From Corella eumyota (taxonomy: Eukaryota; Chordata; Ascidiacea; Phlebobranchia; Corellidae): DNA of 64,000 nucleotides. The translations under genes were made by a program, and so were the position numbers. The notes under the pieces were generated by a model, which saw only the letters and a list, made by a program, of their open reading frames with translations, made no database searches and was not told where the DNA came from. Numbering within the stretch: the first letter of the stretch is position 1; each line of letters begins with the position of its first letter. Where the stretch lies: assembly GCA_963082875.1 (NCBI GenBank), contig OY720100.1, forward strand, positions 806,001-870,000, read 5' to 3'. Positions 1-10,853 of this stretch are shown here, one piece after another.

Positions 1-824
1 ATTCGTGTGCAAATATTTTGATTGACACCGTTTCGTGCACTTAATCCAATAACAACATCACCAATAAGCTTCAATCGGTGTGAAAATTAAATTTAGTTTC
101 GTATTTAAAAGTTAGACCAACATTTTTTTGTTTAAAATAAAAACAATTTAAAGTCACGTGAGTATTTTAATAATGACGTCACAAAGGTTTCAGGCAGACT
201 TTTTTGCCTGATTTAAAACTTAAGAATTTAAAACTTTTTAACACGCCCGAGGGAATGGTTCTGGTGTTTAACCGAGCGTAATAACCAGTTCTGTGACGTC
301 ATAACACAGTACATTCCAGAATTAGTTGTTTCAAGAAAGCTTTTAGTCATTTTAAGTTTTGTAATCGCAAATAAAAAGTTAACAAAATACAACTGCAAAA
401 AATAAATTTTTAACAAAATTGTTGGTCAAAAATATTTGCATTGTTGTTTAATTAAAAGATAAATACAATTAAAGTGACGTCATGCTTACGTCATTACTGA
501 TTACGTAAGCAAAATAACACTGCGAGGAACATATAAAATAAGCACAAACACGAAAGTTAGGTAAATTTGTCACGTGACCAACAGTGTTGCGAAAAAGTTT
601 TTTAAATTAAAACTTAGAAAAAATGATCAATTAAAATATTTAATTCAATTAAGATTTTTAATTAAAATATTTTTTTTTTAAATTATCCAAATTTATCTAA
701 TTATTATTTTTAATATTTTAAATTAATTTTATTTTTTTTTTCTGCAACTTAGAACTGCTCAACATTTTTTGCGGCGTGTTAAAATAAAAGAGGTCCATAA
801 CTATGACGTCACAGACTAATGACG
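1..824. other. Intergenic, AT-rich, downstream of the FHF gene
   Basis: No gene seen. Three TGACGTCA copies and poly-A/T runs. The FHF 3'UTR and polyadenylation site probably lie near 720-824 (minus). Confidence 0.5.
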
Positions 825-3800
825 TCATGTTTTCTTTTTCTTGGCCTCAGATGATGACGTAGAACGACTTGGAATGCTGAGTTCGCACATACTTGGTTCT
901 TTGAACATTTGAACTAAAGAAAAACAAAATCAATTTTTAGAAAATACTGCCCGCGTGTTGGAGCAAGAGAGTATGATAAATTTTCGCTCGGATAAAAGTG
1001 CCTACCTTCGATCGGTCTCGGAATAAAATGCGAGCAGGGCTTGTGCTTTTTGACGTGGGATCCTTTTAGGGGAACCCCCTCTTTGTTGAGTCCGACGTTC
1101 CAGGCTCTCCCGCTGTCGAGTTGTTTGTACAAGCACGAGGTGTACACCACGTAGTAGTTGTCGTAAACTGACTCCTTAAACTTGCACTCAGGTGTGTACG
1201 TCTCCTGTTTAATAATAATAAGTTAAAATTGGTGGAGTTTGAATTTAGGTTTGGTGACCATGCCATAACATACTTAAAATCTTTATGTAAACATTAATAC
1301 TTTTGGCATGTTTTAAATCATTAATTTGATTTTGTCATTTTTTCCCATCGCATTGTTGTAATATTAATTGTATATCGTATTTATTATTTACTTTTATCAA
1401 TGTGCAAAAAACCAAAATAAAAAAAAATAAAATATTGGGAGTTGTCATATTATTATTTTCTTAAGAGTTGTCATACTAATATTATTTTTTAGAATATAAC
1501 TTGACTGCTTTTTTTATTATTATTTTCGGTTTAAGTTTTTTTACAGCATTTTAATTTTGTTAGAATAACTAAGTTAACACATGAGGTCCTAGGTTTAATT
1601 CCCGCTGCCACCATGCTGTAGCGCCCTTAAGTAAGGCGCTATAAACGGTATAAACTTCTGCTGAGCCAGAACTTATTCAGCAGCTTAAATATTTGGCCAA
1701 TTAAAATCTAAAATATACCAAACTGCCAAAGTTAACTAGAGACTGGGTAGAGGTAACAAATGGGATTCAATGTTTAGGTCATGGAAAAATAAATTTTTAA
1801 ATTTTTAAAAAGTAAAGTATCAACTTTGCAAACTTTATTCAACATTTTTAATAATTAGAAGCCCAAAAATATTTAAAAATCCTTTCATTTCAACTTACAG
1901 TTGAATAAAGTCGACCTTCGCTGTTCATTGCGACATAAAGTAAAGTATCTCGATGTTGGATGCTCACTATTCTCAACCCAACAGGAATCAGGTAAAAAAC
2001 TGTCGAGTCAGCGTTTTCTTGGATCCCGATGACGTTTCCTGTGTCTCTGTCGATCCCTAAATAATAACCTTGTCGGGAATAAAGCTGTGTTTTAACACCA
2101 CGAAGTTGGGGCTCTGAAAATTAAAAGTGTTTACTTTTTAAAGTGCTTACTTTTTATTAAAGTTTAATTTGAAACAAATTAATTTTTTATTTAATTTTTT
2201 TTCGATTTTTACAAAACAGTCTCCTTTTATGACGTCATAGTTAAGTTCATAAATGTTTCAGTCTCGAGTTGGTTTAACGATCGATATTCTAGATCAATTA
2301 TTCAACGTGGAGACAAAATAACACAACGAAAAACCAAACACTAATTAAAATCCACCCTTTTAATTATTTTAACTTTATTTATTATTCTTGGCGTTAATTA
2401 TATAAATGTCATTTATCAGTTACAACTCTTATTTAAATAAATTTATAAATAATAATCTAAAACTTGGTTTAAGTTATTTTTAAACACATAATTAATATTT
2501 TTAACAAAAGCATATAACTTGTATAATAGCTAAGCCAACATTTCGTCCTAAACAACGTATTCTAGTGCTATTTTAACTTAAGTTTTTTGTAAATTATACC
2601 ATATTAGTCGATAGCCCGACCTACTGACAGTATTTTAATTGTTGTAATATGGTTGCAACTCTTAATTAATATTTGCCTGTAATAATTTACCAGCGCATCA
2701 TAAACGGCTATATAATTTATTTTGTAAGCCTACAAACTAGACATTCAAATACATTTATATATCGTACACTAAGTTCCATTATATACAAATAATATAAAAA
2801 CGTATTAAACCCCTGAAAACGACCTTAACAAAGTTAACCTAATACCTCTATGATGAGAGCCAATAAAAGTTATTTCATCATGCCTATTCGAAGTTATAAA
2901 CGATTCCTCCATACTTACAACTAGCCCACCGAGCTCAATATAACAAAACTTTGAATATTAATCCCATTCCAACATACTTGAAAGATCAGATGATAACATC
3001 CAACGTTTTAAAAGCTAAATTATTCATTGCAATACGAACCGCAAAACAACACGGAGTATATAGATGCCATTAATACCCGGACAAAATTGCGAGGGAATAT
3101 TAAATTATTCAAAGTAGATAATCGGTTTCAAATTACCTTTTATTCCTTTTGTTTGATGATGAGCGTTTACTTTCAATTTCTCCATTTTTATAAGCTCTTA
3201 AACGAGGTTAAAGAAATTCTCATCTAACCTGCCTTAAATCACTTCTAATTTCGCTTTATTCGATGCCTAATTGCGGCTCGCGAGTCTGTCTATGACGTCA
3301 TAAGGAGCTTCATTCTCATTAATATTTCAACGCGGAGTCATCGCGAATAATTCTCTATAAAAACCCTCCGCGAGGTTTGCAAGTTCTAGAACGTCGCTCA
3401 ATCATTTTTTTTCAAGGTCGCGATCGATTGTCAATATTCGAAACAGCAATGTAAACTATGACGTCATAATAAAGTGTGCTAGTGTTTAGATTTCCCAACG
3501 TTTTGTAACAACAAATGTGCATCATCAAACGTAAATTGTATACGCGCATCTTACCGAAAATTATTTTACCTAACTAAAACATTTTACCGAAGTTTCTAAA
3601 CCAACATTAAACCGAAATTAAGGTCGAAATGTTTTTACGAAATTGAAGGGGATATTCTAGAGAGTGGTTGTAATGGAAGAAAAACAAAATAAAAACGTAA
3701 TTTTTACTCAGAGTTTTAAGTTTAACTTTAATATTTTCAACTTTGAAAAGTTTTAATTTTGCTTTTCCTACTTATAAGTTTACAGATTAAAAAATCGAAT

Positions 3801-5477
3801 TTACTTTTACCTGATCTGTGGAGTGCTTGGCTGGATGACGTCATTTTTATAAGACTTTAACTTTAATTTAAATTTTTAAACTTATTATAAAACAAAATAA
3901 CAATAAACTAATATCTTTCTAGCAACAATATGTTAAACTACTACGAATGTTAACAAACTAGTTAAGTTATATATGCTGAAAAATATTATTTTCAATATTT
4001 TTGGCTCTCCAGAGGAAAAATTTTATTAAAAAAGTTAAAAATATTAAAACTTTTAAAAGTTTTTGGCATCAAATCAATAAAATATATTAACACAAAATAT
4101 TGCTTCAAAATTCCTAACCAAATTTAAGTTATTAAGGCAAATTATTAACTTATTTATGCGTTAAAAATTTTATTAAGATTTTGATCCCTTAATTTAATAT
4201 TTTTCTTAATATTTTAAGGACCTCTTTAGCCCCATCTAACGATACAAAACTTTTAGCAATTAGCAAGCGGTGAACAAGTATAAGCGCTTTCTTTCTACAT
4301 TAGTAATATTTAGTATACAATACTAAAAACGTAACAATATATTTTAAATATTAAATCACTAAATAATATTTTAAATCACTTTTAAAAAGTGAATCAAACC
4401 AAACTTATATTTACATTTAAAAATATATATAACAACTTAGTTAACCTTTACAAACAAAATGTTATGTCAAAAACCTAAACAGTTCAAAAACTTTAACCTT
4501 AAGTTGTAATGTTCTTTTAACTGAAACATTTTTAAATAACATTTAAATCCAACCTTGGCCTTGATTTTTATGTTTTTTTAATTAAATTCTATGTTATTTA
4601 TCTTGTAACAAATAAGAAAATAAACTGATTTTTATTGATTAAATCGACTTTTAAGATCCTTCAAATACAAATTAATTTAGTGACGACGTTTTATGTCAAG
4701 ATTTCAAAAAAATATAAAATTTTAGAAAAAAAAGATTTTATATCAAACAAACAACAAGTTAATTAAAAATTAATTAAGCAACAGTCAGCTTAAAAATATA
4801 ATTTTTTAAAAATTAAACTTAATTATTTACTTAGATAAAATTAACAATTAAACAATTTAAAAAAAATATTAAAAAATAAAAAATATTTAAAAATAAAAAA
4901 TAACAAGAACAATATGTATTAGTTATTAAAATTAAAATATTAAGTTGCCTATTAAGTTGATTATATTTGCTTAATAATTATGCTGCTGATTAAGTGCTGG
5001 CTCAGCAGGAGTTTATACCGTTTATAGCGCCTTACTCAAGGGTGCTACAGCATGAGAGCAGTGGGGATTAAACCAACGACCTCATGTTGTATAGCAGGTG
5101 TTCTTACCATTACACCACACTTTAGGTTTTTAAGGGCGCTACAGCATGAGAGCAGTGGGGATTAAACTCACGACCTCATGATGGTGTAGCAAGTGTTCTT
5201 ACCACTACACCACGCTGTCGGTTTTTAAGAGCGCTACAGCATAAAAGCAGTAGGGATCGAACCAAGAACCTCATGAAGTAAAGGCAAATATCGAAATACT
5301 TATCAAAACTACTTCACATATTGGAGCAAGACAAGGAATTTAATTAAAAACAATTTAAGATTTCAACCCACCGTCGTCTTTCTGCGTTTTCCGGATTTTC
5401 AAACCCCGCCCACAGGGAAACTTTAACGGCATATGCGGAGAAACTGTGAGGATAAAGTGAAGAAAAAGATAAGGCAT
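825..5477 (-). CDS. Fgf11/12/13/14: Fibroblast growth factor homologous factor (FHF; FGF11/12/13/14 orthologue)
   Basis: Exons in gene order: 5372-5477 (tentative), 1899-2113, 1006-1204, 825-913. Phases join to 202 aa. The core is diagnostic of the FHF subfamily: [19 protein letters not shown], then [58 protein letters not shown] and a tail starting VQMFKEPS that matches the vertebrate MYREPS segment. FHFs are leaderless cytoplasmic proteins that bind voltage-gated sodium channel tails; no signal peptide is evident here. The protein ends in a lysine cluster (KKKKT). The sequence encoded by two vertebrate exons lies in one exon here (1899-2113). Exon 1 is only an inference: it begins at an ATG, has the right phase and a GTGGGT donor, but its 35 residues are not recognisable. 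Vertebrate FHFs use several alternative first exons, so the true start could lie elsewhere upstream. Family call very secure, first exon weak. Confidence 0.9.
1247..1440 (+). repeat. Short interspersed repeat ending in A-rich tail (family C)
   Basis: Starts TTTGGTGACCATGCCATAAC, contains GGCATGTTTTAAATCATTAA and GCATTGTTGTAATATTAATT, ends ATCAATGTGC then A-rich. No coding capacity; about 190 bp. Confidence 0.8.
1579..1785 (+). repeat. SINE, tRNA-derived (Cics-like), partial
   Basis: Lacks the first tRNA part; has the CATGCTGTAGCGCCCTTAAG block, CTGCTGAGCCAG and the tail block AGACTGGG. In the FHF intron between exons 2 and 3. Confidence 0.8.
2600..2790 (-). repeat. Interspersed repeat family D
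   Basis: Reverse copy. Family hallmarks: AAAATAAATAAAACTGC, GGTAAATTATCAC, GAGTTGTGACCATATTACAA. About 190 bp, noncoding. Confidence 0.7.
4972..5290 (-). repeat. SINE with three tandem tRNA-like heads
   Basis: Reverse orientation. One copy of the body is followed by three successive head units, each with GCTACAGCATGAGAGCAG and a TACACCAC box-A-like end. In FHF intron 1. Confidence 0.75.
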
Positions 5478-5754
5478 ATCCCACCATGGGGACTTTCCCG
5501 AATCGAGGATAAACTTTGAATCGATGACGTCAACAATAGAATTTTTTTCCGCTTGGGTGCATATTTGACGTCAGCACGTTTAAAGTTTGTTTCTAAGATT
5601 TTAATTAATTACCTAATTTAATTAACTTTAAATATCTGAAAAAAAAAAATTGATATAAATTTAAAACTAATTTATTGAACATAAACAAATTAAAATTTTA
5701 CAAATGAATATTAATTTAATTTTTCTTTAACATTTTTTTTATGGAATGCTGCTG

Positions 5755-6085
5755 TGACGTGTTTAAGCTATCTATAAACGCCGGACTTAAGGGCGAATAG
5801 TGTGGCGTTGGTGCGACTCGAACCCGAAACCTTTTGGTGTGTTTAAGCTATCTATAAACGCCGGACTTAAGGGTGAATAGTGTGGCATTGGTGCGACTCG
5901 AACCCGAAACCTTGTGGTGTGTTTAAGCTAACTGTAAACGCCGGGCTCAAAAGCAAATAGTGTGGCATTGGTGCGACTCGAACCCGAAACCTTTTGGTGT
6001 GTTTAAGCTATCTGTAAACACTAAGCTCAAGGGTAAATAATGTGGCATTGGTGCGACTCAAACCCAAAACCTCTTGTCTCCTTAT
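5755..6085 (+). repeat. tRNA-like tandem array, four units of about 83 bp
   Basis: Unit runs GTGTTTAAGCTATCTATAAA, CGCCGGACTTAAGGGCGAAT, AGTGTGGCATTGGTGCGACT, CGAACCCGAAACCTTTTGGT. On the reverse strand it holds a T-arm-like GGGTTCGAGTCGCACC. Upstream of the FHF gene. Confidence 0.85.
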
Positions 6086-9000
6086 ATGTCATGACCGCTT
6101 TATTATACTACTAGACGACATAATTAATATTAAATATTTTTCCTTTTAAAATCGTGTTACCACATTCTACCACTGAATTCTATTAATTCTACGTTCTTTT
6201 GTATTGAAAATAATAATTGTTATATTTTTACAAATAATTAATTCTATTTTTATTAAAACCAACTTACTCATATAATAATTAACTTTTTTCTATAGGCTAT
6301 ATATAGCTAAGCTTTATTTTAAAAATGTTTAAAACTTAAAATAAGTCAAATTATTTTAAACTAGATAATTTATTAAATATTTATATAAATATAATTTCCC
6401 CTAAATTCTAATCATGAAATTAATCCATAACTAACATTATTAGCTTAAATTAATAATATTAAAACAATAAAAAATATAAAATATTCCTTCTTATCAAACC
6501 ATCTTGAAAAAGATCTTCAAATGTCAAAATATATTTTTACAACAAAATCGTTTCATCTTTTTAAACTTTGCATAATTAATAAATTCTCAGACCTCATCAT
6601 TTCAACACATTTCAAATAAAACCTAAAACTTATCTTTAAATCTTCGATTCTATCTTAACTCCATAAAAAAAAACTCAAAAAAACAAAAACTCTTTTTTCT
6701 TTACGTTATATTATCGATTATTAATCTAATTGACTTATTATGAGTTTATTACGTAAAAATACAAATGCAATTACGTCACACTGCATTGAAGTTGACGTCA
6801 TAATAGAGTGAGACAGGGCCGCTAGTTTTCAATTTATCCCAAAACTTGATCTAACTTCATCAATTATTCAAACATTTTAAATTGAACTGAGTTTGTTTGA
6901 GCACAATTACTTTTAACATTGTTTCAAACACGCCAAAAACTTGACCTTGTGAGGTAATAAGGTTTAAGTTGTGACGTCATAATTTTGTTATTATCACTTT
7001 TAAACTAATGTTTAAAATTAAATTTAAATTTTGTCAATTTATCAAAAAAAAACGATTTTTACTTTAAAAAATAAATTTGTCAACATTTGCTTTGTTAAAA
7101 GTTTATTAAAAAGGTTTAAATGCATGAACATTATAAATCTAATTAATTAATTAAAATGAAAAGACTTCAAATTTTAATTAATTAACATAACATTTAATTT
7201 GCTACAACAACTGCTTCATTTTTACTACAAAAATGATTGTGACGTCACATTCTAACAATATTTCAACAAGCGCAATTGTCTTTAAACAATGTTTTAACTT
7301 TAATTGTTATAGACAAAGGCCTTTATTACCTTAACACTTAAATATTAAATTATAAATAATTTATAAAAAACCGCGCTAATTTTGGTCAATTCTAAGTTAA
7401 CCATGTTACTAAAAGAATTTAAATAAACTCCACATTTCGTTGTAAATATAAAATAATCAATAAATATCAATGCCTCGATCGATTTACTTAAATTTACCTT
7501 TTATATTAACTACTACCTGCTGAATATAAAACTATAATCATTCTAGTTTTAAGAAAATTTTACTATTTTTATAAATATTCCTATTTTTTATTTAAATATG
7601 TTTTTAAATAAAATTGTTAAAGCTGAATCAATCTTTTACATTTAAAAGTAAAATGTTAATGTTTATAGAACAAATAAAACTGCTTTAAAAAACAAATAGA
7701 TAAAAAATTTCTAACGAAAATTGACACAACATTTGACTTGTACATCTTCAATTCACTTTGTTTGCTAAATAAAACCTCATTGTATTTAGCTTAACTGGTT
7801 CTATGACGTCACAATACATTTCTGTTTTACAACACTACAAAACAATTTAATGATTCTGTTAAATTTAAACGAATTTAATTCTGTAAAAAAAACACAAAAA
7901 ATTAATTCTTGCTAAACATTTATTTAAATTTAAGAATAAAATACTAGTTATTGTAATACCTTCTATCTATCTAGCAGTTATTATTAACCTTTTAAAATGA
8001 ATTCAATAGTAGGCCAAAAACAAATAATAAACGACTAAAAAACGATTCAATAAAAAGATTAAGAATATTGGTCGCCCTTCGACCTTTCCAAATCCCTTAA
8101 TCTAGTTTAAACTTTATTAAAAACAGTAGCCCTACATACCTAACAACTACTTCAAATAAATTAACTCGACTTTTCTTCGGTATTTTGCAGCTCGGGCAAT
8201 TACAGGCTTGATCTCAAATCATCGATTTTTCAATCTTCGAATTCATGCAATTCACTACATCACTGTGTCGCGCGGAAAATTCCTCGATTCCCCGCTGAGT
8301 TCAACTTTATATTTTGACTGAGGCATCGATCGATGAAGTTGGGATAAAAAGAAAAACTTGGAAACTATTAATTTTTAATTGAGAGGAAACGCCAACCAAA
8401 TGCTGCTGTGGTGGTCTACGTCGCTCAATTAAATTTAAAGCTATTGTCTCGTAAACAATAAACAATGGAACGGCTGCAAGGCGGCAAATTACAACGACTA
8501 AATTAACTTGATTGTCTTTGAACTATGACGTCATATAAAAAGTGTCATTTTCAACAGGAATTAATATTTAAAAATTTTTCCAAAATTTTAAAAGACTAAA
8601 ATTTATTTTTTTGAATAAATAATTAAAAAAACGAAAAACCGCGCGATCTCAAATTACAAAACTTATATTACGCAACAGTATATGATTATGACGTCATAGT
8701 GCTTTTTCATTCTAGTAAACCGGATATTGCTACGTGCAACATTTTTAATATTTAGAAAAAAAAGTAAAAATAATTTTAATCAATATTTTTTTTTATTTTG
8801 GACTTTGGGCGGAGTGATTGGTCATGAATAGTTTCTCTTATGACGTCACAAATAGACTTTGTACTGTTTGCTGTAGTGTAAATTTGAACATCGTGGGTTT
8901 GTTGGATTTTGTAATAAATTAAAATTATGAAGAAATATTAAGTTTAATGTAATGTAAAAGTTTTATAAACATATATTCTTGTACTTATTTTAAGAGGTAT

Positions 9001-9245
9001 GTATACTAAAGAAAGCTTACGATTAAATAAAAAGTTGTTAATAACATAATAAGCAGAGTTTAATTACAAAGAAACAAAGTAAAAAAAGTTTTAATGGTGA
9101 TATACTTGTACTGGTTTAATCTTGGTAAAAATACTACTTATAAGCAAAAGCAGGGATTTATTATTAACTTATTTATGGAAGTAAGATATTATATTTTAAA
9201 CAACGGTTAAAATATAAAGACAAAACAGAATCTAATCAGAAGTTT

Positions 9246-9432
9246 GGGTTTGGTGACCATGCCATAACATACTTAAAATCTTTATGTAAACATTAATACT
9301 TTTCGCATGTTTTAAATCATTAAATTGATTTTGTCATTTTTTCCCGTCGCATTGTTGTAATATTAATTGTATATCGTAATTATTATTTACTTTTATCAAT
9401 GCGCGAAAAACCAAAATAAAAAAAAATAAATA
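9246..9432 (+). repeat. Family C short interspersed repeat
   Basis: Near-identical to the copy at 1247. Confidence 0.8.
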
Positions 9433-9485
9433 AAAAAGTATAAGAAGATTTTAAATCTAACTATAGTTAAGTAGGATAAAATATA

Positions 9486-9612
9486 TCGGGCAATTATAAT
9501 ATTTATAATATCCCAAACTGCTACAGGCAACTCGAGACTGGGTCGGGGTAACTGATGTTACTCTATGTTTAGGTCGCGCATTCGACTTTCCCACATCGAG
9601 GATAAAGATATA
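9486..9612 (+). repeat. SINE tail fragment
   Basis: Only the 3' part: ATCCCAAACTG, CTCGAGACTGGGTCGGGGTA, CCCACATCGAGGATAAAGAT. Confidence 0.8.
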
Positions 9613-9791
9613 TCTAAAAGGGACTTTTGTGTATACAAAATTGTTTTTATTAGGATTATTACTGGATGTTATAACGTTACTAAAAGTGCTATCGTATAAA
9701 ATAAGGCTCAGTATCTTTATTTATTTAATTAATTAATTAATTAGAACGTTAATTAATAATAAATTTTGTTTTTAGAATAATTTCACTTAAA

Positions 9792-10451
9792 ATGTTGCCC
9801 AGCACAAGTTTATCAAATTTAACCAACAAGCTTCAATGGTCCAAACCATCCCCCAAACCATTCAGAATATGGTTCATGACCCCTGGTTCGACCTCTGACC
9901 TTTGTACGTCACCAATCGGGGTAAGTGCAAGGTCATTAACGGACGTGAAAGAAGTTTATTGTTACGTCAACAATGGCGAAGATGTTAATGAGTTAAATGT
10001 GGTGAGAAAGGATGACGCAACATTAATAATTGGTGACGACTACCTACGTCACTTACCCGATCACTGTGACCTCATAATACTCCAACCTTCACAAGAATAT
10101 AAACTCGATGTAATTAAGAGAAGCGAGGTCAAAGCGAAACAATGCGATGCTTATGACGTACAACAAAGCCGTGATTATGACGTTAGCAGTTTCGTTGTTC
10201 CGGCACCGAAGGGGAAAGTTGCGAGGTTGACCTTTGACTTCTACAAAAGGTCATCCAAGGACACGGGTTGTCTTAGACTCACAGCAGCAGCAGCCGGTGA
10301 CGTCACCACAACAGTGACGTATGAGTTACGGTTGAATGGTTTAAAGTCGTTGGTTTACCGAGCTGCTTACTGGAGCGGAACGATTTTGTGTTTTCTGGGG
10401 AAAACTTTGGTCGAATGCGGCGAATTAATTAAAAGAAATATTACGTATTAG
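9792..10451 (+). CDS. Unrecognised 219-residue intronless protein
   Basis: A clean 219-codon frame with codon and GC content well above the flanks. A T-rich acceptor (AG at 9774-9775) lies 16 bases before the ATG, which looks like a trans-splice or 5'UTR acceptor and supports this start. AATAAA signals follow near 10641-10650. No signal peptide is clear. The middle is mixed and acidic (GEDVNELNVVRKDD, LIIGDDYLRHLPDHCDLIIL), suggesting a soluble alpha/beta fold; the last 35 residues contain a hydrophobic stretch (YWSGTILCFLGKTLVECG) that might be a membrane or amphipathic segment. Several DV pairs are encoded by TGACGT-type motifs. I do not recognise the family and assign no function. It lies just upstream of the two LCCL genes on the same strand. 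Confidence 0.7.
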   Translation: MLPSTSLSNLTNKLQWSKPSPKPFRIWFMTPGSTSDLCTSPIGVSARSLTDVKEVYCYVNNGEDVNELNVVRKDDATLIIGDDYLRHLPDHCDLIILQPSQEYKLDVIKRSEVKAKQCDAYDVQQSRDYDVSSFVVPAPKGKVARLTFDFYKRSSKDTGCLRLTAAAAGDVTTTVTYELRLNGLKSLVYRAAYWSGTILCFLGKTLVECGELIKRNITY

Positions 10452-10761
10452 TGTGACGCCATAGCTATATATGACGTCATCGTTTCGCGTCGACGCACCA
10501 ATATTATTTATAAAAGTTATAATCCAAATATATTCACAATGTTTTTTATTTTATTTATTTTAGTATATTACATAAATGTTGAGTTGTGTTTTGCAATTTT
10601 TTTTATTTTTTAAATTTAACTTTTTTAAATATTGATTTTATGAATAAATAAAATCTTGTTTCATAAAAAATTTGACTTTTTAAAATTTAATTCAAAAAAT
10701 TTTTTTTCGAATTATTCGAATAAAGGTTAAATATGAAAACAACAACCGCCTAAAGCAGTTA

Positions 10762-10769
10762 TGACGTCA
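10762..10769 (+). promoter_or_regulatory. CRE-type palindrome upstream of LCCL copy 1
   Basis: TGACGTCA 84 nt before the ATG. The same octamer sits at the same distance before copy 2. The motif is so common in this half of the window that its presence alone does not prove a CREB/ATF site. Confidence 0.4.
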
Positions 10770-10853
10770 TAAGAATTATTTAGCGATGTCTCGAGAATTT
10801 TCTTTAAATACAAAAATTCTAAAACCAAATTTTAGTTCAAATTTTGCTGCAAA

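Larger units (their letters stand above)
2114..5371 (-). other. Probable FHF intron 1 or upstream region
   Basis: AT-rich, with a more GC-balanced island at 3240-3660 holding a TATAAAAA box, TGACGTCA copies and CpGs; this could be an alternative promoter for either strand. Otherwise a family D repeat and a SINE with three heads. Confidence 0.5.
5478..9770. other. Intergenic, 4.3 kb, no gene seen
   Basis: AT-rich with many TGACGTCA palindromes, the tRNA-like array at 5755 and a family C repeat. The block 8170-8480 is clearly richer in GC than its surroundings and may be regulatory or an unannotated FHF first exon; I could not find a frame that joins exon 2 in phase. Confidence 0.45.

Noticed and set aside
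3027-3227. Open frame of 66 codons upstream of the FHF exons
   Set aside because: Low-complexity composition, no homology, no splice or leader context; AT-rich chance frame.
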